Below are positions 21,678-31,401 of a DNA stretch of 64,000 nucleotides, piece by piece. The stretch comes from Bradyrhizobium sp. 4. GTDB lineage: Bacteria; Pseudomonadota; Alphaproteobacteria; Rhizobiales; Xanthobacteraceae. Where the stretch lies: positions 3,782,001-3,846,000 of the forward strand of contig NZ_CP064686.1 in assembly GCF_023100905.1 (NCBI RefSeq). Direction: 5' to 3'. The notes below the pieces were generated by a model. That model was given only the letters and a program-made list of their open reading frames with translations, made no database searches and was not told the DNA's origin. A program made the translations under genes and the position numbers. Within the stretch, counting starts at the first letter, position 1, and every line of letters starts with the position of its first letter.

Positions 21678-23174
21678 ATGAGCGGCCTTGTTCCCTCAAC
21701 CAACCAGACCAAACAATCCTATAGCCGCAAGGTCGCGGCGAACTACGGCGTCAAGCCGACCAATCCGGCCTGGCAGGAATTCCAGAACGGCACGTTCGGC
21801 CTGAAGGCCTCGCCGACCCGCGGCCGCAGCAACGATCGCCGCGGCGATGGCCAGGCCGCCGGCACCTTCCTCACCGATCTCTCCAACGCGGGCTCAGTCG
21901 GTACCGAACTGAAATTCAAGCACCTCGACGATCTCTTCGAGGCGATGATGAAGAGCCAGTGGCTCACTCAGGCCGTCATCCAGGTATTGACGATCGACAC
22001 CGAGATCAGCGACGTCTCGACCACGGCGGTGACGGTGTCCGCCGGCGGCGCCAGTTTCAAGACCGGCCATTTGACGCGTACCCTGGGCTTCACGACCGCA
22101 GGCAACAACAAGGTTGCGCGCGTGGCCTCGTCGACCGCCACCGCGATCACCTATCCAGCTGCGACCTTCGTCGCCGAGAGCAATCCGATCCCGGTCGGTG
22201 CCAGCGTGCGGGTGATCGGCTTTCAGGGCGCCAGCGGCGACCTGGTCGCGACCGTCACCGGCGGCAACGGTCTCACCTCGACCCTGCTGGACTTCACCAC
22301 GCTGGGCAATGGCGTCGGCGTCGGGCGCTGGGTCTGGATCGGCGACATCACCGCCGCGGGCAACAAGTTCGCCACGGCCGGCTGTAACGGCTGGGCACGG
22401 ATCTCCGCCGTCGCGGCGCAGCGCCTGTCGTTTGACATCGTGCCGAGCGGGTTTGCGGCCGATGCCGGCACGGGCAAGACCGTCGCGGTCTACACCGGTG
22501 ACTTCCTGAAGAACGGCACCACGATTTGGGCCTTCGACTGGGAAGGTCAGCAGAGCGGTGTCACCACGCCGATGTACGAGTACTTCTACGACACGCTGGT
22601 CAACGGCTTCACGATGACGCTCGCCGGCGGCAAGGAGATCACCACCTCGTTCGATTTCATGGGCAACCAGGCCGACGCGATCGGGACCGTGCGCTACACC
22701 GGCTCGACCGATACGGTGCCGCCGACCTACGGCACCATGACCTGCACCACCAATGTCGGCGACCTCACCGAGGGCGGCGTCACGCTGATGGGCGGCGTCA
22801 ACTGCATGAGCTCGGGCTCGATCAAGATCGCCAACAACATCGGCCGCGATCCCGTGGTCGGCCCGCTCGGAGCGTCGGCGACCAATGTCGGCGCCTTCAC
22901 CGTGACGGGCAATATCGACACCTATCTCGCCGATCCCACCATCATGGCGAAGGGCATCAACAACACGCTGTCCTCGTTCGTGACCTTCACCGGCAACAAT
23001 GCCGGCGACAAGGAAGGGTATCGCTGGGACGTCCCGGCGATCCGCCTGACCCCGGATTCCGAGGTCGGCGCCTCCAACCAGGCCCGCAAGGTCTCCGGTC
23101 CGTTCGACGCCGAGCCGCATCCGACGCTCGGCTACACCATGTCGATTGGCCGCTTCTGGTACATGCCGTCCTAA
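21678..23174 (+). CDS. Major tail tube protein (gpV-like)
   Basis: A 498-residue protein, large for a tube protein, rich in Thr, Gly and Val and almost wholly beta-structured. The first 110 residues contain the FLTDLSNAGSVGTELKF element common in tube proteins of alphaproteobacterial siphophages; repeated GNNKVARV- and TVTGGNGL-type stretches suggest added Ig-like or beta domains. It forms the tail tube lumen. GAAGGAG upstream of the ATG supports high expression, and a strong hairpin follows the gene. Confidence 0.82.
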   Translation: MSGLVPSTNQTKQSYSRKVAANYGVKPTNPAWQEFQNGTFGLKASPTRGRSNDRRGDGQAAGTFLTDLSNAGSVGTELKFKHLDDLFEAMMKSQWLTQAVIQVLTIDTEISDVSTTAVTVSAGGASFKTGHLTRTLGFTTAGNNKVARVASSTATAITYPAATFVAESNPIPVGASVRVIGFQGASGDLVATVTGGNGLTSTLLDFTTLGNGVGVGRWVWIGDITAAGNKFATAGCNGWARISAVAAQRLSFDIVPSGFAADAGTGKTVAVYTGDFLKNGTTIWAFDWEGQQSGVTTPMYEYFYDTLVNGFTMTLAGGKEITTSFDFMGNQADAIGTVRYTGSTDTVPPTYGTMTCTTNVGDLTEGGVTLMGGVNCMSSGSIKIANNIGRDPVVGPLGASATNVGAFTVTGNIDTYLADPTIMAKGINNTLSSFVTFTGNNAGDKEGYRWDVPAIRLTPDSEVGASNQARKVSGPFDAEPHPTLGYTMSIGRFWYMPS

Positions 23175-23255
23175 CTCCCGGCATCGAGACGCGCCCCCAC
23201 GCGCGCAGAAAAGCCCGTCCAGCCGCCTTCCTCCCCGGGGCGGACGTTCGGGCCC

Positions 23256-23283
23256 GGCCGGGCAGTCGTGGGGCTGCCCGGCC
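23256..23283. other. Hairpin after the tail tube gene
   Basis: GGCCGGGCAG (23,256-23,265) and CTGCCCGGCC (23,274-23,283) form a perfect 10-bp stem with an 8-base loop, followed only by TTCC. It separates the highly expressed tube gene from the tail chaperone genes and may act as an attenuator or protect the upstream mRNA. Confidence 0.6.
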
Positions 23284-23306
23284 TTCCAACCCCACGAGGA
23301 ATTCAA

Positions 23307-23759
23307 ATGGATATCGAAAGTGCAGTCGTCGTCACGGACGGCCAGCAGTGGCAGAAGGACCTCCCGGAGCTCGGCGACCTCGAGGTGCTGGTGGCGCCCT
23401 GGGAAAACCCCGCTTTCGAGCGGGCGATGCAGAAGGGCATCCGGGCGCTTCCGCCGGCGCTGCGGGCCGACGGCAACATCGACCCGACCGCGTACGGCAA
23501 GGTGCTGGGTCGCGCGATCGCGCGCACGGTGCTGTTCGGCTGGCGCAACTTCACCAGCGGCGGGGTCGAGAAGCCCTTTGACGCAGCCTATGCCGAGCAG
23601 CTGCTCAGCGATGCCAAGTACAAGCCGTTCCGCGACGGCGTGATGGCCGCGGCCAGGCGGGTCCAGCAGGGCGTGAAGGCGGAGGACGAGGCAGTCCTGG
23701 GAAACTTGCTGACTTCCTCGAGTGGCAGCGTCAGTGGGGCGCAGACGTCGAGCTCCTGA
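23307..23759 (+). CDS. Tail assembly chaperone, short form (gpG-like)
   Basis: A 150-residue protein with GAGGA 6 bases before the ATG. It is acidic and helical and lies between tube and tape-measure genes, the place of lambda gene G. The last 17 codons after the slippery site at 23,699 read as a Ser-rich tail, typical of a default ending after a frameshift signal. Together with the extended product it would guide assembly of the tape measure. Confidence 0.85.
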   Translation: MDIESAVVVTDGQQWQKDLPELGDLEVLVAPWENPAFERAMQKGIRALPPALRADGNIDPTAYGKVLGRAIARTVLFGWRNFTSGGVEKPFDAAYAEQLLSDAKYKPFRDGVMAAARRVQQGVKAEDEAVLGNLLTSSSGSVSGAQTSSS

Positions 23760-24055
23760 GGAAGCGCTACGACGAGATCGGCGTGGAGCATCCGGCGCAT
23801 TTCTATCCGCCCGAGCTCCTGCCGGGATCGGGCATCTACCTCACCGCGCTGCGCGCCTTGCGCGGTGATCGCCCCCTCTCGATTGGGGCCATGGGCGGCG
23901 CGGTGTACTGCGCCATTCCGTTCCGCTCGATGGTGGCGTTCGCCGGACACTACGGCATCGACAGCATCTGCGAATTCGACCGTTTTGCAGAGCTGCTGCG
24001 CAGGCTCGACGAGCTCGAGCGGGCCGAACTCAACAAGCCAAAACCCGGATCATAG
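23307..24055 (+). CDS. Tail assembly chaperone, frameshifted long form (gpGT-like)
   Basis: Shifting by -1 at GGGAAAC (23,699-23,705) joins codons 23,307-23,705 to the frame 23,705-24,055, giving about 249 residues. The fused part continues directly as LADFLEWQRQWGADVELLRK with no stop, a natural protein sequence, and then carries the T-like region. A separate frame starting at GTG 23,783 is therefore better read as the tail of this fusion. In lambda the GT product, made at a few percent, binds the tape measure and tube protein. Confidence 0.82.
23699..23705 (+). promoter_or_regulatory. Programmed -1 ribosomal frameshift site GGGAAAC
   Basis: The heptamer G-GGA-AAC is in the correct phase of the chaperone frame (CTG GGA AAC) to fit the X-XXY-YYZ slippery rule; lambda uses GGGAAAG at the same place in gene G. 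The -1 frame is open from here to 24,055. Confidence 0.85.
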
Positions 24056-24061
24056 GCGTTC

Positions 24062-27000
24062 ATGGACATCCAGCAGGTTGTTCGCGAGGTAACCGTCCGT
24101 GGCTCTTCACAGGGCATGGACCAGGTCGCGCGCGCCTATAACCAGGTGGCGGAGGCGGCCGATCGGACCGCGACCGTCACCGAAAAGACCACCAAGGCGC
24201 AGCAAAGTGCGGAAGCCGCCGTCGAGAAGCTGCGCTTGCGGTACCAGGACGGCTATCGCCAGCAGCAGCAGCTCGTCGAGGCCCAGCAGATCTATCAGCG
24301 TGCGGTCGACCAGGGGCGGGTGTCCCAGGCCGCCGCGGCCGCCGAGCTCGCCAACATCCAAGGCAAGCTTGGGCAGGTGACCGCCGCGCAGAAGGCGGCC
24401 GCGCCGGTCACAGCCGCGTACAACGCGCAGATCTCCTCGCTCACCGGGAATCTCGGCCTGGCCGGCCAGGTCCTGACAGCGCTCGGGCCCGCCGGCGTCG
24501 CCACCGCGGTCGGCATCGGCGCCATCGTGGCCGTGTTGAGCCTCGCATCCGAGAAATCGCACGAGCTGGCGCAGAAGGCCAAGGAGCTGAAGGAATTCTC
24601 TGAAGCGACGGGCCTTTCCACCACGCAGTTCCAGGCGCTGCGCGCGGAGGCCGGCAAGTTCGGCATCGACAGCGACACGCTGGCGACCGGTCTTGGCCGC
24701 TTCACCGAAGGCTTCAACGAGCTGCGCAACGGTTCGGGCGAACTGCTCACCCAAATCCGCAAGATCAATCCCGCGCTCGCCGATCAGATGCAGCAGGTCA
24801 CCGACACCGCATCGGCGTTCACACTGTTCGGCAAGGCCGTCGCGTCCACCGACAACATCTTCCAGCGCAATGCGCTGCTGAAGGCCGGCCTTGGCCGCGG
24901 CGCCTCGACCTATGGCGCGCTGTTCGATAGCGCGCCGAATGTCGGCGCGATCACCGACGCCTATGCCGCCGCCGGCAAGGGCATCGACGAGAACATGATC
25001 AACAAGCTGCGGCAGCTGCAGATCGATATCGACAAGACCAGGAGCGCAGCCAGCGGCATCTTCGCCAGCGCGTTCGGCACGTCCACGCTCGAGGCGGAGA
25101 AGAAATACGCCGAGCAGATGGTCGATATCGCAAAGAGCTTCAAATACATCGTCGACAATGTCGGCAAGGTGAAGCTGCCCGAGATCGAGCTTTCGGACAA
25201 CAGCAAGACGATCCTCAACGCCTATATGACGGTGGTGAACGCCGAGGGAAAGGCGATCAAGATCGTATTCAATCCGGTCGGCTCCGCGATCGATGGCGTC
25301 AAGGCGCTCGCCGGCGTCGGCGCCAAGAAGTACGACGAGAGCACGAACTCGATCGCGAATTTCCAGTCGCCTGCGAATTCCTACTCCACCTTCCAGCGCA
25401 CGGGCCCGGGCGCCGCGGCCGACAAGACGCCGCAGGCCAGGCTCGCCGACATGGAGCACGAGATATCGCTGCTCGGCTCAGCCGCGACGGCCTCCGAACG
25501 CTACCAGGCCGCACTGCTGAAGCTCACCGTGGGCCAGGAAGGGGCGACGCTGTCGGGCGAGAAGCTCGCGCGCGCCCAGGCAGCGCTGCAACTCGATCGG
25601 GATGCCGAGCTGATCGGGGCGCGGGTCTCCGCGCTGGGCGCGGCCGCGAGTGTCACGGATCTGCTGGCGCAGAAGCAGAACGCGCTGGCGAAGGCGCAGC
25701 TGGCCGGTGCCAACCTCACGCCGGCGGAGATCGAGAACCAGAAGCGCCTGGTGGTCGAGCAGGCCAACGGCGTCGGCGCGATTAATGCCCAGATCGACGC
25801 GCTGCGCGTTCAGCAGGCGACCTTGGGAATGTCGGTCGGCCAGGCCGCCGCCTATAACGCGGTCGAGACCAAGCGGCTCGAGGCGATCCGCAACGGCGCG
25901 CCGCTGGACGAGCAGCAGCTCGCGGCGCTGCGCGAGAAAGCGCAGGTGCTGGGCCAGCTGACGCAGAAATCCGCGCAGGACGCCGCCCAGAACCAGGCCA
26001 AGTTCGACCGGGAGACCATGTTCCTCTCGGACACCGAGAAGCAGATCGCTCAGATCCAGCAGCGCCTCCACGGCAATGACTGGAAGAGCTTCACGGACGA
26101 TGCGCTCTCCGGCACGTTGCGCGTCAACGCCGCGCTGCAGGAAGGCAAGGACACCGCCGTCGATTTCACCAAGAGCTTCGTGCAAGGGCTGATGCAGGGC
26201 AAATCCGGCATGGAGGCGCTCACGGATGCGGCAGGTCAGCTCTCGGCGAAGCTCGCCGACAAGGCCATCACGGATCTCTTTTCCGGTAACTTCGTGCAGG
26301 CCGGCATCGAGGGCGCGTTGGCGATCGGGACGGCGATCTTCGCGGGCGATCAGAAGGCCAAGAAGGCGCTGCAGGAGGCGCAGGACCAGTGGCGAAAGAT
26401 GGCCGACCAGGTAGCCAAATTCAACGCTGCCGCGGCAGGCTTCGATGTTGGTCCTCTGACCAACGAACTGCAGTCGCTGTTCTCGACCCTGCAGCAACTG
26501 CAGGGCGCGGCCATCAAGGCCAAGGATATGGCTGGCGTGGCCAAGCTTTGGGAATCGGTGGGCCGCGGGATCGTGCGTATTGTCGACGAGTTCGGGACGG
26601 CCGATGACGCTTTGTCCCCGTTGCAGAAGGCGATCAAGGGCGTCAACGATGAAGCCCGTGGGCTCAAGGAAACCCTGGACCAGTTCTACGTCGCTGGGTT
26701 CAGGGACGAGATCGACGCCGAGGCCAAGGCGCGGATTCAGGCGCTGATCGCGCAATACACGGACGCGCTGACCTCCGGTCTCGCGGAGCGCCTCAACACG
26801 GCGCAGGGCAAGGGCTATCTCAACGATGCCACCGCGCTGCTCAAGCAGCATGCGACCGACCTCTCGAGCGCGGCCGAACTCGGCAACAATCCGGCCATCC
26901 TGGCGCAGATCTCGGCGACGTTCGGCGCCGAGGCGCAGAAGATCGTGCAGGATGCCGGCCTGGTCGGCGACCAGTTCCAGAACTTCATCAAGCTGTTTCC

Positions 27001-27616
27001 GGATCTCGCCGGCGTCGTCCACGAGGTGACAATCGACATCACGGACTCGATCAAGACCATCAGCGACTATCTCGCCAGTCTCCAACTGGGCTCGAACTCG
27101 ATCCTGTCGCCGCAGGAGCAGCTCGCCGCCGCGCAGGCGCAGTTCAGCCAGCAGCTGGTGCTGGCCCAGGGCGGCAATGCCGACGCGATCGGGTCCATCA
27201 CCAAATATGCGGATCAACTGCTCGGGCAAGCCAAGAGCTACTTCGCATCCTCGGACGGCTACACCGACATCTACAAGGCGGTGACCGCGGCGCTCTCGGG
27301 GCTCACCGGCGCCGGCGGGTCAGGCTATTCCGCGTCGGCCACGACGAGCTCGGTTGCGTCCGTCTCGAATATCCAGGCGATCACGCCGATCGTCTCCAAC
27401 GGCACCGCGGCCGCCAACGACAACGGGGCGCATTTCGCGCAGCAGACCAACACGCTGGTGCAGGCGATCGCCGCGGCCGCCAGCGCCGAGGTCGCCGCGA
27501 TCCAGGATCTGCGCGATGCGCTCAAGGCCGAATTGCGCGGGGTCAGGTCCGCGGTCGAGAGCAAGGGCGGCAAGCCGCTGCGGCCCGCCGACAAGACCGA
27601 CAGGAAGGCCAGCTGA
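24062..27616 (+). CDS. Tape measure protein
   Basis: A 1184-residue protein, the longest in the window. It is mostly helical and Gln/Ala/Lys-rich, with coiled-coil stretches (for example 30-110 and 480-650), a hydrophobic segment around 140-165 (AGVATAVGIGAIVAVLSLAS) and another around 745-765. Its length sets the tail length and it is ejected ahead of the DNA. It follows the chaperone genes and overlaps the next start by TGATG. The size predicts a tail somewhat longer than that of lambda (gpH 853 residues). Confidence 0.95.
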   Translation: MDIQQVVREVTVRGSSQGMDQVARAYNQVAEAADRTATVTEKTTKAQQSAEAAVEKLRLRYQDGYRQQQQLVEAQQIYQRAVDQGRVSQAAAAAELANIQGKLGQVTAAQKAAAPVTAAYNAQISSLTGNLGLAGQVLTALGPAGVATAVGIGAIVAVLSLASEKSHELAQKAKELKEFSEATGLSTTQFQALRAEAGKFGIDSDTLATGLGRFTEGFNELRNGSGELLTQIRKINPALADQMQQVTDTASAFTLFGKAVASTDNIFQRNALLKAGLGRGASTYGALFDSAPNVGAITDAYAAAGKGIDENMINKLRQLQIDIDKTRSAASGIFASAFGTSTLEAEKKYAEQMVDIAKSFKYIVDNVGKVKLPEIELSDNSKTILNAYMTVVNAEGKAIKIVFNPVGSAIDGVKALAGVGAKKYDESTNSIANFQSPANSYSTFQRTGPGAAADKTPQARLADMEHEISLLGSAATASERYQAALLKLTVGQEGATLSGEKLARAQAALQLDRDAELIGARVSALGAAASVTDLLAQKQNALAKAQLAGANLTPAEIENQKRLVVEQANGVGAINAQIDALRVQQATLGMSVGQAAAYNAVETKRLEAIRNGAPLDEQQLAALREKAQVLGQLTQKSAQDAAQNQAKFDRETMFLSDTEKQIAQIQQRLHGNDWKSFTDDALSGTLRVNAALQEGKDTAVDFTKSFVQGLMQGKSGMEALTDAAGQLSAKLADKAITDLFSGNFVQAGIEGALAIGTAIFAGDQKAKKALQEAQDQWRKMADQVAKFNAAAAGFDVGPLTNELQSLFSTLQQLQGAAIKAKDMAGVAKLWESVGRGIVRIVDEFGTADDALSPLQKAIKGVNDEARGLKETLDQFYVAGFRDEIDAEAKARIQALIAQYTDALTSGLAERLNTAQGKGYLNDATALLKQHATDLSSAAELGNNPAILAQISATFGAEAQKIVQDAGLVGDQFQNFIKLFPDLAGVVHEVTIDITDSIKTISDYLASLQLGSNSILSPQEQLAAAQAQFSQQLVLAQGGNADAIGSITKYADQLLGQAKSYFASSDGYTDIYKAVTAALSGLTGAGGSGYSASATTSSVASVSNIQAITPIVSNGTAAANDNGAHFAQQTNTLVQAIAAAASAEVAAIQDLRDALKAELRGVRSAVESKGGKPLRPADKTDRKAS

Positions 27617-28008
27617 TGAGTGCGACCTCCTATGGCCGCAGGAAGACCGTCGACGATTTGACCGGCGTCGCGCCCTATAGCCCGCCGCCGCTCTATCTGT
27701 CGGCGCACACGGCTGATCCCGGCGCCGCCGGATCGCACGCGAACGAAGTGTCGGGCGGCGGCTATGCGCGCCAGCCGCTCGCTGGCGTCATGGGTGCGGC
27801 CGATGCCAGCGGGATCAGTGTCAACACGACCGTGATCACCTTCGGCCCGGCCACCGCCGACTGGGGCACCATCAGCTATTTCGGCATCGAGGACGCCCTG
27901 AGCGGCGGCAACATGCTGTGCCCCGGCGTCCCCGCGATGCCCCGCACCATCACCGCCGGCCAGCCGCTGCAGATCCCCGTCGGCCAGCTCCGGCTTCGGC
28001 TGTCCTGA
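27616..28008 (+). CDS. Tail protein A, first of two paralogues
   Basis: A 130-residue protein directly after the tape measure, coupled by TGATG. It contains LYLSAHTADPGAAGSHANEV at 32-51, a motif also found in the next gene, so the two arose by duplication. Such proteins are usually annotated as tail fibre or tail-tip components. Exact role unknown. Confidence 0.7.
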   Translation: MSATSYGRRKTVDDLTGVAPYSPPPLYLSAHTADPGAAGSHANEVSGGGYARQPLAGVMGAADASGISVNTTVITFGPATADWGTISYFGIEDALSGGNMLCPGVPAMPRTITAGQPLQIPVGQLRLRLS

Positions 28009-28079
28009 TCTTCCACAACGCCGTCCGCAAGGCCTCGCGCCCGCGCGGGCCGATCTTTTCCTTTTGAAAGGAGCCCGGC

Positions 28080-28511
28080 ATGGGCAAGTCGAACACCTTC
28101 ATCAACGATTTCCTCAAGCTGATCTTCAATGCGACGGCGATCGCGAACATCGCCGACAATGCCGCGTCCTCGCCGCTGACGACCTTGTACGTGGCGCTGC
28201 ACACCGCCGATCCCGGCGCGGCCGGTAACCAGAGCACTAGCGAGATCTCCTACACCAGCTATGCCCGGGTCGCGGTCACGCGCAATTCGGGTGGCTGGAC
28301 GGTCACCGGGCAGACCGTATCGCCGACGCTCGACGTCGATTTTCCAATATCGAGCGGCGGTACCGGCGGCACGGCCACGCATGCCTCGATCGGCACCGCC
28401 TCGAGCGGCGCGGGCAAGATCCTCTGGAGCGGTGCCTTGTCGCCGACTATCGCGGTGAGCACCGGCGTGCCGCCGGTCCTGGTGCAGGGCTCGACCATCA
28501 CCGAAACCTGA
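28080..28511 (+). CDS. Tail protein B, second of two paralogues
   Basis: A 143-residue beta-rich protein with GAAAGGAG before the ATG. LYVALHTADPGAAGNQSTSE (38-57) matches the motif of the preceding protein. The remainder is Ser/Thr/Gly-rich strands ending in VLVQGSTITET. Probably a tail-tip or fibre-base protein. Confidence 0.7.
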   Translation: MGKSNTFINDFLKLIFNATAIANIADNAASSPLTTLYVALHTADPGAAGNQSTSEISYTSYARVAVTRNSGGWTVTGQTVSPTLDVDFPISSGGTGGTATHASIGTASSGAGKILWSGALSPTIAVSTGVPPVLVQGSTITET

Positions 28512-28543
28512 TGGGCGCCCCCTAAAGTCGAGGGAGGCTGCTC

Positions 28544-29020
28544 ATGTTCCTGAGTGGACCGTACAGCGCATTTGCCTTCTCTGAAGACGGGCTTCGTCTC
28601 GCGGCGAACCAGACGGTGCTGCAGATCGGCGGCGCCGGCACCGCCGCGTTCAAGGGCGCGCGCGGCGCGGTGCTGGCCGTCACGGGCGCAGGCACAGCCG
28701 CGTTCAAGGGCGCCGGCGCCGGCCGGCTCGGCGCCTCCGGAGGCGGCAGCTTCGTCCCGAAAGGCAGCGCCGGTGCGATTCTCTCGATCGCCGGCGGTGG
28801 CAGTTTCGCGCCCATCGGCGGCCGCGCAGCCCGGCTGTTCGCCAGCGGCACGGCGAGTGCCGTGCTCTTCACGGGCAGCAGCGCGCGCTTCCTGATCTCC
28901 AGCGGCGCCGTCGTGACGCTCGGGGGCTCGACCGCCTGGGACCGCATGCTGCGGCGAGACGAAACGCCGATGGCCTATTTCGCCGAGATCGAACCCTGGG
29001 TTTTGACGGACCGGTCATGA
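28544..29020 (+). CDS. Repeat-containing tail protein
   Basis: A 158-residue protein. From about 27 to 125 it consists of five or so approximate repeats of 18-20 residues with the theme G-G/A-T/S-A/F-x-F/P-K/I-G-x-x-A-x-x-L (for example GAGTAAFKGA twice, GGGSFVPKGS, GGGSFAPIGG), which would suit a small beta-solenoid or beta-prism. The C-terminus is not repetitive. Its last codons overlap the next gene by ATGA. Role unknown, structural by position. Confidence 0.65.
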   Translation: MFLSGPYSAFAFSEDGLRLAANQTVLQIGGAGTAAFKGARGAVLAVTGAGTAAFKGAGAGRLGASGGGSFVPKGSAGAILSIAGGGSFAPIGGRAARLFASGTASAVLFTGSSARFLISSGAVVTLGGSTAWDRMLRRDETPMAYFAEIEPWVLTDRS

Positions 29021-30606
29021 TGTACGGCGCAGCTCCCATGTGTGCGTTGCCCTGGTCCGCCGATCGGCGCGACCTGCGCGTCTATTGCGACATGACGATG
29101 GATCTGTCGGCCGAGCTCACGCTCAAGATCTACGTCACCAGCTCCGCCGGCTACGCCACCGAGCCGACCGACACGCCGGCGAACCAGCCATTCCGCGGCG
29201 TGCTGAAGAGCTTCTCGTTCTCGCGCTCGATCATGCAGGGCGACATCGGCCGTTTCACCACCGGCACCGGCAACCTCAAGATCGACAACGCGGACGCGGA
29301 GTACGACTTCCTGCAGCTGTCCTACGCGATCGACGGCCGTCCCATCGCCATTCGCATCGGACGGCCGGACCAGCCCTATGCCGAGACCTATCCGCTCGCC
29401 AAGCTCACGGCGACGGGGTGGAACGTCGACACGGACGCAATCTCGATCGACCTGGTCGACTATTCCTACAAGCTCGAAGTGCCAATGCAGCCGCACACCT
29501 ATGGCGGCACCGGCGGCGCGAACGGCGGTGCGGATCTCACCGGGAAGCGCAAGCCGCTGGTGTTCGGCAATGCGCAGAACATCTCGCCGGTGCTGCTGGT
29601 GCCGAACCTGCTGATCTACCAGGCCCATGACGGCGCGATGCAGTCGATCGACGCGGTCTACGATCGCGGCGTGCCGCTCACCGGCGCCGGCGACGTCGCC
29701 AATTACGCCGCGCTCGCGGCCGCCTCCGTGACGTCGGGCCAGTTCAAGACCTGCCTTGCCGCCGGGCTGCTCAAGCTGGGCTCGAGCGCCAACGGCACGG
29801 TGACCGCGGACGTCAAGGGCGACGCCACCGACGGCTATCTGGTCCGGACCGCGGATATCGTGCGCTGGGCGCTGCGTCACCGCACGGTGCTGTCGGATCC
29901 CGTCGATCTCAGCGTGCTCTCGTTTGATCAGGTGAACCTGGCGCAGCCAGCGCCGATCGACTATTTCATCGGACCCGACGACAACCTCACGGTCGCCGCC
30001 TTCATCGACAACATCATGGGCGGCATCGGAGGCTGGGGCGGCCACCGGCTCGACGGCACTTTCGAGGTCCGGATCTTCCAGGCTCCGTCCGGAAGCCCGG
30101 CCGACGCCTTCACGCGCGCGGACATGCTGGGCGGCGACATCAAGAAGGAACCGCTGCCGGAATCCTACCGACCGCCGCGCTGGCGCTGGCGCGTGCCCTA
30201 TCAGCGTTGCTGGACGGTGCAGACCGACCTGGCCGGCGCGGTCACGGCCGCGCGCAAGGCCTTCGTGGCCGAACCGTACCGCCTGGCCGAGGCGACCTCG
30301 AGCACGATCCAGCTTGACCATCCCTTCGCCCAGGATCGCGATCCCGTGCAGTCCTACTTCTCCCAGGCGTCGGATGCCGCGGCCGAGGCGGCGCGGCTGA
30401 TCGATCTGTTCAAGACCACGCGCGCGATCTACCGCATGTCGCTGCCGCGGCGCGCGCTGCGGCGCGAGATGGGCGACGTCATCAGCGTCACGCATGAGCG
30501 CTTCGACCTTCGCGCCGGCCGCCTGATGGTGGTGCTGGAATGGGACGCCAGGGTCGAGTTCGAGAACGGCGGCATGGATACCGTGGAGATCGCCGCCTAT
30601 GGCTAA
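29017..30606 (+). CDS. Large tail-tip protein, unknown family
   Basis: A 529-residue protein; the start overlaps the preceding stop. It is alpha/beta, with several Trp- and Tyr-rich segments (YRPPRWRWRVPYQRCW near 390) and repeated strands, as in baseplate hub proteins. Lambda has M, L, K, I and J here; no clear similarity to these is visible by eye. It probably forms part of the tail tip that anchors the fibres. It overlaps the next gene by 8 bases. Confidence 0.65.
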   Translation: MMYGAAPMCALPWSADRRDLRVYCDMTMDLSAELTLKIYVTSSAGYATEPTDTPANQPFRGVLKSFSFSRSIMQGDIGRFTTGTGNLKIDNADAEYDFLQLSYAIDGRPIAIRIGRPDQPYAETYPLAKLTATGWNVDTDAISIDLVDYSYKLEVPMQPHTYGGTGGANGGADLTGKRKPLVFGNAQNISPVLLVPNLLIYQAHDGAMQSIDAVYDRGVPLTGAGDVANYAALAAASVTSGQFKTCLAAGLLKLGSSANGTVTADVKGDATDGYLVRTADIVRWALRHRTVLSDPVDLSVLSFDQVNLAQPAPIDYFIGPDDNLTVAAFIDNIMGGIGGWGGHRLDGTFEVRIFQAPSGSPADAFTRADMLGGDIKKEPLPESYRPPRWRWRVPYQRCWTVQTDLAGAVTAARKAFVAEPYRLAEATSSTIQLDHPFAQDRDPVQSYFSQASDAAAEAARLIDLFKTTRAIYRMSLPRRALRREMGDVISVTHERFDLRAGRLMVVLEWDARVEFENGGMDTVEIAAYG

Positions 30607-31399
30607 TGCAGCTCTGCTCCTGGACAACGTCGCCGAGACGGCCGCGATCGCGGCATCGAGCCAGGTGCTGACCATGCCGGCGTCCAACCTACGGACGCCG
30701 CATCCCTCGCAGCGCTGGCGCAGCCTCAGTTCGGCCGATTATTTCGTTGCCGACAAGGGGGCGGGGATTGCCGCCGATACCGTGCTGATTTGCGGCCTTA
30801 CCTGCGGAGCAAACGCGCAGCTGCGACTGCGGCTGTCCTCGATCGACGCCACCGGCGTCGCCGGCGATATCCTGGACACCGGGCCGATCGGCAGCGGCAC
30901 AGTCCCGGCCTTCGACGTCGCTTATGGCGCGTTGCTATGGCTGCTCCCGACAACCGCGACCTGGCGCTTTACACGCCTCGACATCAGCGATCTGGACGCG
31001 GCCTTTGTCGAGGCGGGCTGCCTGGTCGAGGGCGTCCGCGAAAGCCTCGCCTACAACTTCGCCAGCGGTGACACCATCCAGCACGTCGATCGCAGCCGCG
31101 TGTCGCCGACCTCCTCGGGCATGACGCTGACCTGGGACGACAACACGTTCCGGCGTCTCGGCCTGTCGTTCAACGCCGTCACCACCGATCAGCGCTTCGG
31201 CCTGTTCGAGCGGCTCGACCGCGTCAAAGGCAGGAAGCGCAACGTGCTGCTGATCACCGATCCCGACAGTTCCAACCTGACGCGGGATTCGATCTACGGG
31301 CTCGTCACCGACCAGACGCCGATCGCATTCAACAATGCCTTCGCCGTCGACGGCAAGCCGCTGTTCGGCAAGCAGCTCCGCATCGACGAGAGGATTTAG
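30599..31399 (+). CDS. Tail protein, unknown family
   Basis: A 266-residue beta-rich protein, coupled to both neighbours (8-base overlap upstream, 2-base gap downstream). Strands such as FTRLDISDLDAAFVEAGCLV and a late KRNVLLITDPD segment suggest a jelly-roll-like binding domain. It sits between the tip protein and the fibres and is presumably a virion component. Confidence 0.65.
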   Translation: MANAALLLDNVAETAAIAASSQVLTMPASNLRTPHPSQRWRSLSSADYFVADKGAGIAADTVLICGLTCGANAQLRLRLSSIDATGVAGDILDTGPIGSGTVPAFDVAYGALLWLLPTTATWRFTRLDISDLDAAFVEAGCLVEGVRESLAYNFASGDTIQHVDRSRVSPTSSGMTLTWDDNTFRRLGLSFNAVTTDQRFGLFERLDRVKGRKRNVLLITDPDSSNLTRDSIYGLVTDQTPIAFNNAFAVDGKPLFGKQLRIDERI

Positions 31400-31401
31400 A
31401 T

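Noticed and set aside
23783..24055. Independent gene starting at GTG 23,783
   Set aside because: The frame is open back to the GGGAAAC slippery site and reads as normal protein, so it is the end of the frameshift fusion.
28975..30687. A 570-codon minus-strand open frame
   Set aside because: Antisense to the tail-tip gene, low-complexity Arg/Gly/Val composition, and no ribosome site.
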